Shown in pieces: positions 50,913 through 60,070 of a DNA stretch of 64,000 bases (its first letter is position 1; every line of letters begins with the position of its first letter). The DNA lies in NCBI RefSeq assembly GCF_014905555.1, contig NZ_BNGS01000006.1, positions 372,001 through 436,000 of the forward strand, in the 5' to 3' direction. The position numbers and the translations under genes are program-made. The DNA is from Streptomyces sp. Y2F8-2. GTDB taxonomy: Bacteria; Actinomycetota; Actinomycetes; Streptomycetales; Streptomycetaceae. A model generated the notes under the pieces. It saw only the letters and a program-made list of their open reading frames with translations. It did not search any database and was not told the origin of the DNA.

Positions 50913-51028
50913 TGCGGTTGTTTCGCCGGTGCGGGCCGGGGGTGGACCCCGACATGCGATGGTCACCGGCGTTGTTCAAGACTGTAACCGACGGCCGGGA
51001 GAGTTGAGATAGTCGTCCGAACCGCGAG

Positions 51029-52075
51029 ATGGATCACAAGAGAGACAGCAAGACCGTCCCCGACTCACCCCCCGCCCCGTACGAACGTGAGGAGCCGCAG
51101 ACTGTGCTGGAAGAAGTCGAGCGCTGGCTGAGCACCCGCTCCTGGTCCGTCACCGATCGCCCGCTCCACCAGATCATGGCCGCCAAACGAGCCTCGGGCT
51201 CCTCGGTCAGCGTCGTGCTGCCCGCGCTCAACGAGGAGGAGACGGTCGGCGAGATCGTCTCCGTCATCCGCCACGACCTCGTGCGGCAGGTCCCGCTGGT
51301 CGACGAGATCGTCGTCGTCGACTCCGGTTCCACCGACCGCACGTCCCAGGTCGCCGCCGCGGCCGGCGCGAGGGTGGTGCACCGCGACACGATCCTGCCG
51401 CGCATACCGGCCGTGCCCGGCAAGGGCGAGGTGCTGTGGCGCTCCCTGCTCGTCACCGGCGGGGACATCGTCTGCTTCGTGGACGCGGACCTGAAGGAGT
51501 TCTCGTCGGACTTCGTGACCGGGATCGTGGGCCCACTGCTCACCGACCCGGACGTGGACCTGGTGAAGGCGATGTACGACCGGCCGCTCGGCACTGAGTC
51601 GGATTCGCCCGCCTCCGGCAGGACCGCGGGACAGGGCGGCCGCGTCACGGAACTGATGGCGCGCCCGCTGCTGAACATGCACTGGCCGCAGCTCGCCGGA
51701 TTCGTCCAGCCGCTCGGCGGCGAGTACGCGGCCCGCCGCTCCCTGCTGGAACGGCTCCCCTTCCCCGTCGGGTACGGCGTCGAGCTGGGCATGCTGGTGG
51801 ACGCGCTGCACCTGGTGGGCCTGGACGCGCTGGCCCAGGTGGACGTCGGTGTGCGCAAGCACCGCCACCAGGACGGCCAGGCGCTCGGCCGCATGGCCGC
51901 CGCGATCTACCGCACGGCCCAGCTCCGCCTGGCCCGCGGCCATCTGGTCCGCCCGGTCCTCACGCAGTTCGAACGGGTCGAGGGCGGCTTCGAGCCCCGC
52001 ACGTACGCGGTGGACGTGGAGGAGAGGCCGCCGATGGCGGAGATCGCGGAGTACATGGAACGAAAGGTGGCCTGA
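51029..52075 (+). CDS. gpgS: Glucosyl-3-phosphoglycerate synthase
   Basis: A 348-aa retaining GT-A glycosyltransferase (GT81) that joins glucose from UDP-glucose (or ADP-glucose) to 3-phosphoglycerate, the first step of glucosylglycerate synthesis. The core SVSVVLPALNEEETVGEIV binds nucleotide. VCFVDADLKEF (about residues 148-158) contains the metal-binding DAD, with a GGEYAARRSLLERLPFPVGYGVELGMLVD acceptor block. ATG 51029 is used; GTG further downstream is possible. It lies next to trehalose synthesis genes, a compatible-solute theme. Confidence 0.95.
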   Translation: MDHKRDSKTVPDSPPAPYEREEPQTVLEEVERWLSTRSWSVTDRPLHQIMAAKRASGSSVSVVLPALNEEETVGEIVSVIRHDLVRQVPLVDEIVVVDSGSTDRTSQVAAAAGARVVHRDTILPRIPAVPGKGEVLWRSLLVTGGDIVCFVDADLKEFSSDFVTGIVGPLLTDPDVDLVKAMYDRPLGTESDSPASGRTAGQGGRVTELMARPLLNMHWPQLAGFVQPLGGEYAARRSLLERLPFPVGYGVELGMLVDALHLVGLDALAQVDVGVRKHRHQDGQALGRMAAAIYRTAQLRLARGHLVRPVLTQFERVEGGFEPRTYAVDVEERPPMAEIAEYMERKVA

Positions 52076-52158
52076 ACCATGCTCTGCCGGGCGCCGGACG
52101 TGACGGACACGGTTCCGCATACGGCCGAACCGTACGTTTGAGCGTTTTCGGCTCGGGC

Positions 52159-52164
52159 TAGGTT
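52159..52164 (+). promoter_or_regulatory. Leaderless-type -10 box for otsA
   Basis: TAGGTT lies 7 nt before the otsA ATG at 52172. TTGAGC (52138-52143) is a possible -35, 15 bp away. Confidence 0.45.
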
Positions 52165-52171
52165 TCGTGGC

Positions 52172-53605
52172 ATGGCTTCCACGCAGCATGCGCACGGCGC
52201 CCGCATCCTCGTCGCATCCAACCGCGGCCCCGTCTCGTACGCGCTGGACGACTCCGGGCGGCTCACCGCCAAACGCGGCGGGGGCGGCCTGGTGTCCGGC
52301 CTGTCGGCGATCGGCCCCGACGCGGACGCGGTCTGGGTGTGCGCGGCCCTGAACGACGGTGACCGCGAGGCAGTACGCCGCACGGGTGGCGCACTCGATC
52401 CGGCCGACACCGGCGGGCGGCGGGTCCGGATGCTCGACATCGACGCGACGGTGTTCTCCGAGGCGTACAACGGCATCGCGAACTCGGTGCTGTGGTTCGT
52501 CCACCACATGCTGTACCAGACTCCGCTGGAGCCGGTCTTCGGCAGGGAGTTCCGGCACGCGTGGTCGTCGTACGAGGCCTACAACCGCGCGTTCGCCGAG
52601 GCGCTGGCCGAGGAGGCGGCCGAGGGGGCGGCGGTCGTGGTGCAGGACTACCACCTGGCGCTGGTCCCGGGGATGCTGCGGCAGTTGCGGCCGGATGTGC
52701 GGATCGGTCACTTCTCGCACACGCCGTGGGCACCGGTGGACTACTTCCGGATGCTGCCCGACGACATCGCGGAGCAGGTGCTGCGCGGCATGCTGGGCGC
52801 CGACCGGCTCGGCTTCCTCACCCAGCGGTGGGCGGACGCCTTCGCCGGCTGCTGCGAGGCGCTCGTCGGCGGGCTGGGGAACACCCGGATCGGGGTGCAC
52901 GGCCTGGGCGCGGACGCGGACTTCCTGCGCGAGCGGGCGCACCGGCCGGATGTGGACGAACGGATGGCGATCCTGCGGGAGCAGATCGGCACCGGGCCCG
53001 ACGGCCGCCCCCGCAAGGTGATCGTGCGGGTGGACCGGACGGAGTTGTCGAAGAACATCGTGCGGGGTCTGCTGGCGTACGAGGAGCTGCTGGAGTCCCG
53101 TCCGGAGTGGCGCGAACGGGTGGTCCACGTGGCGTTCGCGTACCCGTCCCGCCAGGACCTGACCGTCTACCGGGAGTACACGGCGGAGGTCCAGCGGGTG
53201 GCCGCGGAGATCAACGAGAGGTACGGGACGCCGGGCTGGACCCCGGTCGAGATGCACGTCAAGGACGACTTCGCGCGCTCTCTCGCCGCGTACCGGCTCG
53301 CCGACGTGGCCCTGGTGAACCCCATCCGGGACGGCATGAACCTCGTCGCCAAGGAGGTTCCGGTGCTGTCGGACCAGGGGTGTGCGCTGGTGCTGTCGCG
53401 GGAGGCCGGGGCGTACGAGGAGCTGGGCGACGACGCGGTGACGGTCAATCCGTACGACATCCGGGGCACGGCGGAGGCTTTGCACGAGGCGTTGTCGATG
53501 CCGGTGGGTGAGCGGGCGGAGCGCTCGAAGCGGCTTGCTGCGCAGGCTACGGCGCTTCCGCCGGCACGGTGGTTCTTGGATCAGCTGGCTGCGCTGGAGG
53601 TGTGA
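52172..53605 (+). CDS. otsA: Trehalose-6-phosphate synthase
   Basis: A 477-aa GT20 glycosyltransferase that makes trehalose-6-phosphate from NDP-glucose and glucose-6-phosphate. It has the loop SNRGPVSY, GGGGLVSGL (donor site), WFVHHMLYQ, VQDYHLALVPGMLR, GHFSHTPWAP, the VDRTELSKNI region (cf. usual VDR-x-D-x-x-KG) and VNPIRDGMNLVAKE. It probably acts in stress protection with otsB, which is convergent 133 bp away. Substrate specificity (UDP, GDP or ADP) cannot be decided. Confidence 0.95.
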   Translation: MASTQHAHGARILVASNRGPVSYALDDSGRLTAKRGGGGLVSGLSAIGPDADAVWVCAALNDGDREAVRRTGGALDPADTGGRRVRMLDIDATVFSEAYNGIANSVLWFVHHMLYQTPLEPVFGREFRHAWSSYEAYNRAFAEALAEEAAEGAAVVVQDYHLALVPGMLRQLRPDVRIGHFSHTPWAPVDYFRMLPDDIAEQVLRGMLGADRLGFLTQRWADAFAGCCEALVGGLGNTRIGVHGLGADADFLRERAHRPDVDERMAILREQIGTGPDGRPRKVIVRVDRTELSKNIVRGLLAYEELLESRPEWRERVVHVAFAYPSRQDLTVYREYTAEVQRVAAEINERYGTPGWTPVEMHVKDDFARSLAAYRLADVALVNPIRDGMNLVAKEVPVLSDQGCALVLSREAGAYEELGDDAVTVNPYDIRGTAEALHEALSMPVGERAERSKRLAAQATALPPARWFLDQLAALEV

Positions 53606-53738
53606 GGGCGGTTTTTCGCGTGCGGGCCGTCTTTGGCTGCTCGCTCCTCCAAGTTCTCGGCTTCCTTCGAACGGGGGGGGACCCCCATCGCGGCGGAGCC
53701 GCATGTCGACACAGCACCGCGCCCCTGTCGGGGCGCGT

Positions 53739-54584
53739 TCACCTCAGCCTCTCCGCCAATGACCCCAGTAGCTGTACGACCCCCTGCGGGCCGTCGACCA
53801 CCAGGTCCGCCCTCTTCGCGAGTTCCGTGACCTCGTCGCTGCCGCTGCAGACCAGGAGGCCGGGGACGCCGTCGGAGCGGAGTTTGGCCACGGCGGCGAA
53901 GGCGGGGAGATCGCCGAGGTCGTCACCGGCGTACATGACCGATTCGGCACCGGTCTCACGGACGTACTCCGACAGGGCCACTCCCTTGTCCATGCCCGGC
54001 GGGCGCAGTTCCAGGACCATACGGCCGGGTTCGACGATCAGGCCGTGGCGGGCGGCGAGGTCGGCGAGGGGGCCGCGCAGGGCTTCGAAGGCGGCCTGCG
54101 GGTCCTCGGCGCGGCGGGTGTGGACGGCGACGGCGCGGCCCTTCTCCTCGATCCAGGTGCCGCGCCAGGCGCCGATCTCGTCGAGGTAGCCGGGGAGTTC
54201 GGCGCGGACGGCGGCGACTCCGGGGTGGGGGGCCGGGGCGGTGACGGTGCCGGTGCGGGCGTCCCAGCGTTCGGCGCCGTAGTGGCCGAGGACGACGAGG
54301 TGGTCGAGCCCGGGGACGCCCGCGAAGCCGCCGTGGCGGACGGCGACGCCGGCGGGGCGGCCGGTGACGACGGCGACGGAGGCGACCTTCGGGGCGATGG
54401 CCGCGAGGGCGGGGACCGCGTCGGGATGGGCGCGGGCCTGGTCGGGGTCGGGGACGATCGGGGCGAGCGTCCCGTCGAAGTCGAAGGCGAGGACGGCCCG
54501 CTCGGGCCGGGCGAGGATGGCGTCGAGACCGTCACGCCCGGCCGGGGTGGCGGGCGTCGGCAAGGAGTCCGTGTGGCTGCCCAT
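53739..54584 (-). CDS. otsB: Trehalose-6-phosphate phosphatase
   Basis: A 281-aa HAD phosphatase that removes the phosphate from trehalose-6-phosphate. Motif I is FDFDGTLAPI with the nucleophile Asp, VVTGRP is motif II, the region HYGAERWD is typical of the OtsB cap, and MYAGDDLGDLPAF is motif IV. The pair otsA (plus) and otsB (minus) face each other, an unusual orientation since they often share an operon. Confidence 0.95.
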   Translation of the reverse strand: MGSHTDSLPTPATPAGRDGLDAILARPERAVLAFDFDGTLAPIVPDPDQARAHPDAVPALAAIAPKVASVAVVTGRPAGVAVRHGGFAGVPGLDHLVVLGHYGAERWDARTGTVTAPAPHPGVAAVRAELPGYLDEIGAWRGTWIEEKGRAVAVHTRRAEDPQAAFEALRGPLADLAARHGLIVEPGRMVLELRPPGMDKGVALSEYVRETGAESVMYAGDDLGDLPAFAAVAKLRSDGVPGLLVCSGSDEVTELAKRADLVVDGPQGVVQLLGSLAERLR

Positions 54585-54664
54585 GGGTCCGACCCTATCG
54601 GCGTGCGGCCGGGCGCACCCACGGGGTCACGGGGGCGCGCCCGGCGCGTCGTGCGGCCACGCGC

Positions 54665-54892
54665 TCAGCGTTCCGCGCGGCGTGCCTCGCGGATGCGGCG
54701 GAGGCGGTTGACGGTGACCGGGGCGTGGGCCAGGGCCCTGGGGTCGTCGAGGAGGGCGTTGAGCAGCTGGTAGTAGCGGACGGGGGCGAGATGGAGCTGC
54801 TCCCGTATGGCCCGCTCCTTGGCCCCAGGCCCGGAGAAACCGCGGCCCTCCAGGGCCAGGATGGCCTTCTCTCTGGGGTTCAGGTCGTCCAT
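54665..54892 (-). CDS. DUF3263 protein
   Basis: A 75-aa helical protein starting LNPREKAILALEGRGFSGPGAKERAIREQLHLAPVRYYQLLNALLDDPRAL, the DUF3263 signature, which resembles a short winged or sigma-like HTH (ERAIREQLHLAPVRYYQ). It may bind DNA. Start ATG 54892. It is 80 bp downstream of otsB on the same strand. Role unknown. Confidence 0.85.
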   Translation of the reverse strand: MDDLNPREKAILALEGRGFSGPGAKERAIREQLHLAPVRYYQLLNALLDDPRALAHAPVTVNRLRRIREARRAER

Positions 54893-54941
54893 GGGGGAAC
54901 GGTAACCGGTGGGTCCGACACGCTCCCCCGCGTGCCTGCCG

Positions 54942-56234
54942 TCAGCGGGCCGCGCTGTCCGCTGTGACGGCCGCCCGTTGCAGCTGGCCAAGGATCGCCG
55001 CCGGGCTGCCGTCCGGGCCGACCGCCTTGCCTATCCGGTTCTTGATGTCCGCGCTGACCGACGCCCACGAGGTCTTGCCGACGGGGTACAACTCGGCGCT
55101 CGGCAGCTCCTGGAGGAACGGCTCCAGGTCCTGGTCCTGGGACGAGCGCGCCATGGCGTCCTGCGCGGAGTTCGTCACCGGCAGCAGGTCGTACTCCCGG
55201 GAGAAGGACAGCACGTTCTTCTCGCTGTACACGTAGTCGAGGAACTCACGGATCTGGTCCTTGTGGCCGCCCTGCTGGAACGCCGTCATCCAGTCCGCCA
55301 CGCCCATGGTCGACTTCGCCCGGCCGTTGATCCCGGGCATCGGCACCATGCCGAACTTCACACCCTTCTCGCGCGCCGTCTTCATCAGGGACGGGTGGCC
55401 GTTCAGCATGCCCACCTCGCCGCGCGTGAACGCGGCGAAGGCGTCGGCGCGGTTCAGCTTCCCCGGTGCCACCGGACCCGTCAGCCCCTTGCCCACCAGG
55501 TTGTCCTTCAGCCAGGTGAAGGTGGCCACGTTCTGCGCGGAGTCGAGGTCGTAGCCGCCGAAGCCGTTCAGGTAGCCGGCGCCCCCGCTGAGCAGCCACT
55601 GCATCGTCTCCGCCTGCGCCTCCTCGGGGCCCAGCGGCAGCGCGTACGGGTACTTCACCCCCCTGGCCTTGAGCAGCTGCGCGTCCGTCGCCAGGTCGCT
55701 CCAGCTCTGCGGCGGGGTGGTGACGCCGGCCTCGGAGAACAGCGTCTTGTTGTAGAAGAGGATCCGCGTGGAGGCGGCGAACGGCATGCCGTACTGGGTC
55801 CGGTTCACCTTGCCTGCGTCACTCAGCTCCGAGGCGAAGTCCGCCTGCACGGGGATCGAGAGGACGTCGTCGGCCGGGTACAGCTTGCCCGCCGCCGCGT
55901 AGTCCGCGTAGGCCCCGATCTGCGCCATGTCCGGGGCGTCGCCCCTGGCGACCATCTCCTTGACCTTGCGGTCCACGTCGTTCCAGGAGTAGACGCTGAC
56001 CTCGACCTTGATTCCGGAGTGCTCCGCCTCGAAGTCCTCGACCAGCTGGTCCCAGTACTTCTTGGAGCTGTTCGCCGACGAGTCCCCGTAGTCCGCGGCC
56101 ACCAGCCGCAGGGTGACGCCCCCCGAACCCACCGCACCCGCGCAGCTCGCCAGGGCTCCGGTCATGCCGAGGGCGGACACCGCCGCGATCAGACCCCTGC
56201 CCCATGTCGTCCTGCGCGTTCCGCGTCGCTGCAC
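54942..56234 (-). CDS. Extracellular sugar-binding lipoprotein (ABC transporter)
   Basis: A 430-aa substrate-binding lipoprotein: basic start, hydrophobic segment and lipobox LASC (acylated Cys about residue 31). The mature part has family-1 solute-binding features (WDQLVEDFEAEHSGIKVEV, KYWD, YGMPFAASTRILFYNKTLFSEAG, VGKTSWASVSADIKNRIGKAV). No permease or ATPase gene lies beside it. It is divergent from nagK-nagA across DasR-like sites, so GlcNAc or chito-oligosaccharide is a candidate ligand. The GTG at 56234 is preferred; TTG 56273 is an alternative. Confidence 0.88.
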   Translation of the reverse strand: MQRRGTRRTTWGRGLIAAVSALGMTGALASCAGAVGSGGVTLRLVAADYGDSSANSSKKYWDQLVEDFEAEHSGIKVEVSVYSWNDVDRKVKEMVARGDAPDMAQIGAYADYAAAGKLYPADDVLSIPVQADFASELSDAGKVNRTQYGMPFAASTRILFYNKTLFSEAGVTTPPQSWSDLATDAQLLKARGVKYPYALPLGPEEAQAETMQWLLSGGAGYLNGFGGYDLDSAQNVATFTWLKDNLVGKGLTGPVAPGKLNRADAFAAFTRGEVGMLNGHPSLMKTAREKGVKFGMVPMPGINGRAKSTMGVADWMTAFQQGGHKDQIREFLDYVYSEKNVLSFSREYDLLPVTNSAQDAMARSSQDQDLEPFLQELPSAELYPVGKTSWASVSADIKNRIGKAVGPDGSPAAILGQLQRAAVTADSAAR

Positions 56235-56278
56235 TTGCTCTAACCCTGCCGTCTCATCATTCGGAATATCCAAAGGAT

Positions 56279-56294
56279 AAGGTCTACGCCACCT
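56279..56294. promoter_or_regulatory. DasR-like half-conserved dre site
   Basis: AAGGTCTACGCCACCT carries GGTCTA and a looser right half. It lies directly next to the better site at 56296. Confidence 0.45.
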
Positions 56295-56295
56295 G

Positions 56296-56311
56296 AGTGG
56301 ACTAGACCTCT
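56296..56311. promoter_or_regulatory. DasR-like (dre) operator between SBP and nagK
   Basis: AGTGGACTAGACCTCT matches 14 of 16 positions of the dre consensus AGTGGTCTAGACCACT. It is central to the 104-bp divergent region and should control nagKA and the binding-protein gene. GlcNAc-6-P/GlcN-6-P-responsive repression is known for this regulator family. Confidence 0.8.
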
Positions 56312-56338
56312 CACGGGTCCACGGGCGACACTGTTCCC

Positions 56339-57283
56339 GTGAGACATGTCATCGCCCTGGATGTGGGCGGCACCGGGATGAAGGCCGCCCTGGTCGGGGC
56401 CGGGGGTGAGCTGCTGCACCGGGCGCGCCGGGCCACCGGACGTGAGCGCGGGCCGGACGCCGTGGTGGAGTCGGTGCTCGCCTTCGCCGCCGAGCTGCGC
56501 GCGCACGGCGAGCGCCACCTGGGGGGACCCGCGGCCGCCGCGGGCGTCGCCGTCCCCGGGATCGTGGACGCCGAGCGCGGTGTCGCCGCGTACTCGGCCA
56601 ACCTGGGGTGGCGCGATGTGCCCCTGCGGGATCTGCTCAGCCGCCGGCTCGACGGGGTGCCCGTGACGCTCGGGCACGACGTGCGCACCGGCGGGCTCGC
56701 CGAAGGGCGCCTCGGCGCGGGCCGGGGGGCGGACCGGTTCCTGTTCGTGCCGCTCGGCACCGGGATCGCGGGCGCCATCGGCATCGGCGGCCGGGTGGAG
56801 GCGGGGGCGCACGGCTTCGCGGGCGAGATCGGCCACATCGTCGTACGGCCGCAGGGGACCCCGTGTCCGTGCGGTCAGCGCGGCTGTCTGGAGCGGTACG
56901 CGTCCGCGGCCGCCGTGGGCGAGGCCTGGGCCGAGGCGGCCGGTGCCCCGGATGCGGACGCCGCCGACTGCGCGAAAGCCGTTGCGTCGGGGGACCCGCG
57001 GGCGCGGAAGGTATGGCAGGAGGCCGTGGACGCCCTCGCCGACGGCCTGGTGACCGCGCTCACCCTGCTGGACCCGCGCACCCTGATCATCGGTGGCGGG
57101 CTCGCCGAGGCCGGGGAAACGTTGTTCACACCACTGCGCGAGGCCGTGCGCCGTCGCGTGACCTTCCAGAAGCTGCCGTCGATCGTCCCCGCCACGCTGG
57201 GGGATGCGGCCGGATGCCTCGGTGCCGGGCTCATGGCCTGGGATCTCCTCGAAACCACTGACCCTGCGGAGGTAACCATCTGA
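56339..57283 (+). CDS. nagK: N-acetylglucosamine kinase (ROK family)
   Basis: NagK phosphorylates free GlcNAc to GlcNAc-6-phosphate, the substrate of NagA. The 314-aa ROK protein has the phosphate loop ALDVGGTGMKAALV (N-terminus), FVPLGTGIAGAIGIGG, the family GFAGEIGHIVV motif and the zinc-site CPCGQRGCLE (about residue 180). It starts at GTG 56339 and its TGA stop overlaps the nagA ATG (TGATG), so the genes are translationally coupled. A dre-like site lies 28 bp upstream. Confidence 0.93.
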   Translation: MRHVIALDVGGTGMKAALVGAGGELLHRARRATGRERGPDAVVESVLAFAAELRAHGERHLGGPAAAAGVAVPGIVDAERGVAAYSANLGWRDVPLRDLLSRRLDGVPVTLGHDVRTGGLAEGRLGAGRGADRFLFVPLGTGIAGAIGIGGRVEAGAHGFAGEIGHIVVRPQGTPCPCGQRGCLERYASAAAVGEAWAEAAGAPDADAADCAKAVASGDPRARKVWQEAVDALADGLVTALTLLDPRTLIIGGGLAEAGETLFTPLREAVRRRVTFQKLPSIVPATLGDAAGCLGAGLMAWDLLETTDPAEVTI

Positions 57284-58425
57284 TGGCCACTACGAAGGTT
57301 CTCGCCGGTGCCCGGGTGGTACTGCCCAGCGGGGTCGTGGACGACGGCCGCCTGGTCGTGGAGGGCACGCGCATCGCCGGGTCCGCCCCCGAGAGCGCCG
57401 AGATCATCGACGTGAGCGGCCACTGGCTGGTCCCCGGCTTCGTGGACATCCACAACCACGGCGGCGGCGGCGCGTCCTTCTCCGGCACGGTGGACGACGT
57501 CCTGACAGCCCTGCGCACCCACCGGGAGCACGGCACCACCACGCTCGTCGCCTCCACCGTCACCGACGACATGGACGTCCTCGTCCAGCAGGCGGGACTG
57601 CTGTCGGAGCTGGCCGAGCAGGGGGACCTCGCCGGCATCCACTTCGAGGGTCCGTTCATCTCGCCGTGCCGCAAGGGCGCGCACTCCGAGGCGCTGCTCC
57701 GCGACCCCGATCCGGCGGAGGTGCGCAAGCTGATCGACGCCGCGCGCGGCCGGGCCGCGATGGTGACGCTCGCCACCGAACTGCCCGGCGGCCTGGACTC
57801 CGTACGGCTGCTCGTCGAGCACGGGGTGATCGCGGCGATCGGGCACACGGACGCGACCTACGAGCAGACGGTCCAGGCCATCGACGCGGGCGCCACGGTC
57901 GCCACCCACCTGTTCAACGCGATGCCGCAGCTCGGCCACCGCGCCCCCGGCCCCGTCGCCGCCCTGCTGGAGGACGAGCGGGTCACGGTGGAGCTGATCG
58001 ACGACGGCGTCCATCTGCACCCGGCGGCGCTGCAACTGGCCTTCCGTCAGGCGGGCGCGGCGCGGGTGGCGTTCATCACGGACGCCATGGACGCGGCCGG
58101 CATCGGGGACGGGCGGTACATGCTCGGCCCGCTCGAGGTCGAGGTCCGTCAGGGTGTGGCCCGGCTGGTGGAGGGCGGCTCGATCGCGGGCTCGACCCTC
58201 ACCCTGGACCGCGCGTTCCACAGGGCGGTCACCGTGGACGGGCTGGCGGTGGAGGACGTCGTCACCGCCGTCTCGGCGGGCCCGGCGAAGCTCCTCGGCG
58301 TCTACGACCGGGTGGGCTCCCTGGAGCCCGGCAAGGACGCCGACCTGGTGCTGCTGGACGGCGACTTCCGCCTCAAGGGCGTGATGCGCCGCGGGCAGTG
58401 GGTGGTCGCTCCCCAACTGCGGTGA
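57283..58425 (+). CDS. nagA: N-acetylglucosamine-6-phosphate deacetylase
   Basis: NagA removes the acetyl group from GlcNAc-6-phosphate to give glucosamine-6-phosphate. The 380-aa amidohydrolase has VDIHNHGGGGASF (metal His pair), HFEGPFISPCRKGAHS with the metal Glu, AIGHTDATYEQ, ATHLFNAMPQL and FITDAMDAAGIGDG with the catalytic Asp, and the C-terminal GKDADLVLLDGDFRLKGV. It receives products of NagK and of MurQ. It starts within the nagK stop and ends before a strong terminator. Confidence 0.97.
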   Translation: MATTKVLAGARVVLPSGVVDDGRLVVEGTRIAGSAPESAEIIDVSGHWLVPGFVDIHNHGGGGASFSGTVDDVLTALRTHREHGTTTLVASTVTDDMDVLVQQAGLLSELAEQGDLAGIHFEGPFISPCRKGAHSEALLRDPDPAEVRKLIDAARGRAAMVTLATELPGGLDSVRLLVEHGVIAAIGHTDATYEQTVQAIDAGATVATHLFNAMPQLGHRAPGPVAALLEDERVTVELIDDGVHLHPAALQLAFRQAGAARVAFITDAMDAAGIGDGRYMLGPLEVEVRQGVARLVEGGSIAGSTLTLDRAFHRAVTVDGLAVEDVVTAVSAGPAKLLGVYDRVGSLEPGKDADLVLLDGDFRLKGVMRRGQWVVAPQLR

Positions 58426-58445
58426 TTGGTCCGTTTGTTGGCGTA

Positions 58446-58478
58446 CGGCGGTCGGCCCCGGGACTGGGCCGACCGCCG
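58446..58478 (+). terminator. nagKA intrinsic terminator
   Basis: A perfect 13-bp stem CGGCGGTCGGCCC/GGGCCGACCGCCG with a 7-nt loop is followed by ACTCTTTT. Confidence 0.92.
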
Positions 58479-58581
58479 ACTCTTTTGGCATGATCGAGCC
58501 TCCGCAACCGCCGACGGCGGGCGCACTGACGGATCCGGGCCCACGGACCGCGCCTGCACGACTCTCGAGGGAGGTCCCCAC

Positions 58582-59511
58582 GTGATCCTGACGGTCACGC
58601 TGAACACCGCTCTCGACATCACCCATCGCGTACGGGAACTGAGGCCGCACACCTCGCACCGGGTGACCGAGGTGACCGAACGGCCCGGCGGCAAGGGGCT
58701 GAACGTCGCCCGGGTACTCGCCGCGCTCGGCCACCAGGTGACCGCCACGGGCTTCGCGGGCGGCGCGACGGGCCGCTCCCTGCGGGAGCAACTCACCCGC
58801 ACGCACGGCCTCGTGGACGCGCTGGTACCGGTTGCGGGCGCCACCCGGCGCACCATCGCGGTGGTCGACCGCTCCACCGGCGACACCACCCAGCTCAACG
58901 AGCCCGGCCCGGTGATAACGCCCGCCGAGTGGTCGGCCTTCCTGGAGGCCTACGACGACCTGGTGCGCTCCGCCGCCGCGGTGGCCCTGTGCGGCAGCCT
59001 GCCGCCGGGCGTGCCCGTGGGGGCGTACGCCCACCTGGTGCGCACCGCACGGGCGGCGGGCGTCCCGGTGCTGCTCGACACCAGTGGGGAGCCGCTGCGC
59101 CGCGGGGTCGCCGCCCGCCCGGACATCGTCAAGCCCAACGCCGACGAACTGGCCGAACTGACCGGCTCCCACGAACCGTTGCAGGCCACCCGGGACGCTC
59201 GCCGGCGCGGGGCGCACACGGTGGTCGCCTCACTGGGCGCGGAGGGCCTGCTCGCCGTCAACACGGAAGGCCGCTGGCGGGCCGCCCCGCCGCGCCGCCT
59301 GACCGGCAACCCGACGGGCGCGGGCGACTCGGCGGTCGCAGGCCTGCTGTCCGGTCTGGTGGAACACCTGCCGTGGCCGGCCCGCCTGGCCCGGGCGGTG
59401 GCCCTGTCGGCGGCGACGGTACTCGCCCCGGCAGCAGGCGAGTTCGACCGGCGCACCTACGAGGAGCTGCTGGACCAGGTGGCGGTGACGGCGGAGACCG
59501 CGGCGGCGTGA
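58582..59511 (+). CDS. PfkB-family sugar kinase (1-phosphofructokinase/tagatose-6-P kinase type)
   Basis: A 309-aa ribokinase-fold kinase. Its opening TVTLNTALDITHRVREL matches 1-phosphofructokinase and tagatose-6-phosphate kinase proteins. RPGGKGLNVARVLAALG is the substrate loop and NPTGAGDSAVAGLL is the C-terminal signature with the catalytic Asp. The substrate is therefore a sugar phosphate, likely fructose-1-phosphate or tagatose-6-phosphate. The GTG at 58582 has GGGAGG upstream. The nagA terminator isolates it from nagKA, and no PTS gene is adjacent. Confidence 0.9.
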   Translation: MILTVTLNTALDITHRVRELRPHTSHRVTEVTERPGGKGLNVARVLAALGHQVTATGFAGGATGRSLREQLTRTHGLVDALVPVAGATRRTIAVVDRSTGDTTQLNEPGPVITPAEWSAFLEAYDDLVRSAAAVALCGSLPPGVPVGAYAHLVRTARAAGVPVLLDTSGEPLRRGVAARPDIVKPNADELAELTGSHEPLQATRDARRRGAHTVVASLGAEGLLAVNTEGRWRAAPPRRLTGNPTGAGDSAVAGLLSGLVEHLPWPARLARAVALSAATVLAPAAGEFDRRTYEELLDQVAVTAETAAA

Positions 59512-59610
59512 ATCGAGCCCTCTATGGCCGACGACGGTCGTGACACGGCCGCCTTTTCGAACGTCCGCTCCCTTGCGACTCAAGATCCATTTGTTGCTGA
59601 GGGGAAACAC

Positions 59611-59961
59611 ATGCGCAAGTCGACAGTCATCAAGCAACTCACGGCTCTCCTTGTAGCTTCCATGGGACTTGTCATCTCCACGAGCTCCACAGCATCGGCA
59701 GATCAGGCCGGTGTCTGGATGAACGATGGCCACTACTTCAACATCCGCAGCAGCGCCGGCACCTCATCCACCATTGTCCAGACGATCACCGATCCTGACG
59801 CCGGAGTTCCTTGCACCACGACCCCGTGCACGAGGGAGAACAATGGCGGCTCGTACACGTGCTGGTCTGGGGGACCGTCCGGTAACGACTGGGTCAAGGT
59901 GAGGCGGAACGGCAGGACGGGTTGGGTAGCCATCCTTTGCGTGGAAGCCGGACGCATCTGA
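59611..59961 (+). CDS. Small secreted SH3-like protein
   Basis: A 116-aa secreted protein. A signal peptide (TALLVASMGLVISTSSTASA, cleaved near residue 31) precedes a bacterial SH3-like domain with FNIRSSAGTSSTIVQTI, four cysteines (VPCTTTPC, YTCWSGG, ILCVEAG) and VKVRRNGRTGWVAI. SH3-like domains of this type bind cell-wall or protein ligands. GC content looks lower than its neighbours, suggesting later acquisition. Start ATG 59611 with GAGGGG upstream. Confidence 0.85.
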   Translation: MRKSTVIKQLTALLVASMGLVISTSSTASADQAGVWMNDGHYFNIRSSAGTSSTIVQTITDPDAGVPCTTTPCTRENNGGSYTCWSGGPSGNDWVKVRRNGRTGWVAILCVEAGRI

Positions 59962-60070
59962 CCGCCTGGCACTCCCGCGCGTCCCCGACCGCCCAGCGGC
60001 CTGATCCGATGGCCGGCGCAGACCGACCCCCTTGACGGCCATCGGGGTTGCCATACTCCGATAACAGGGC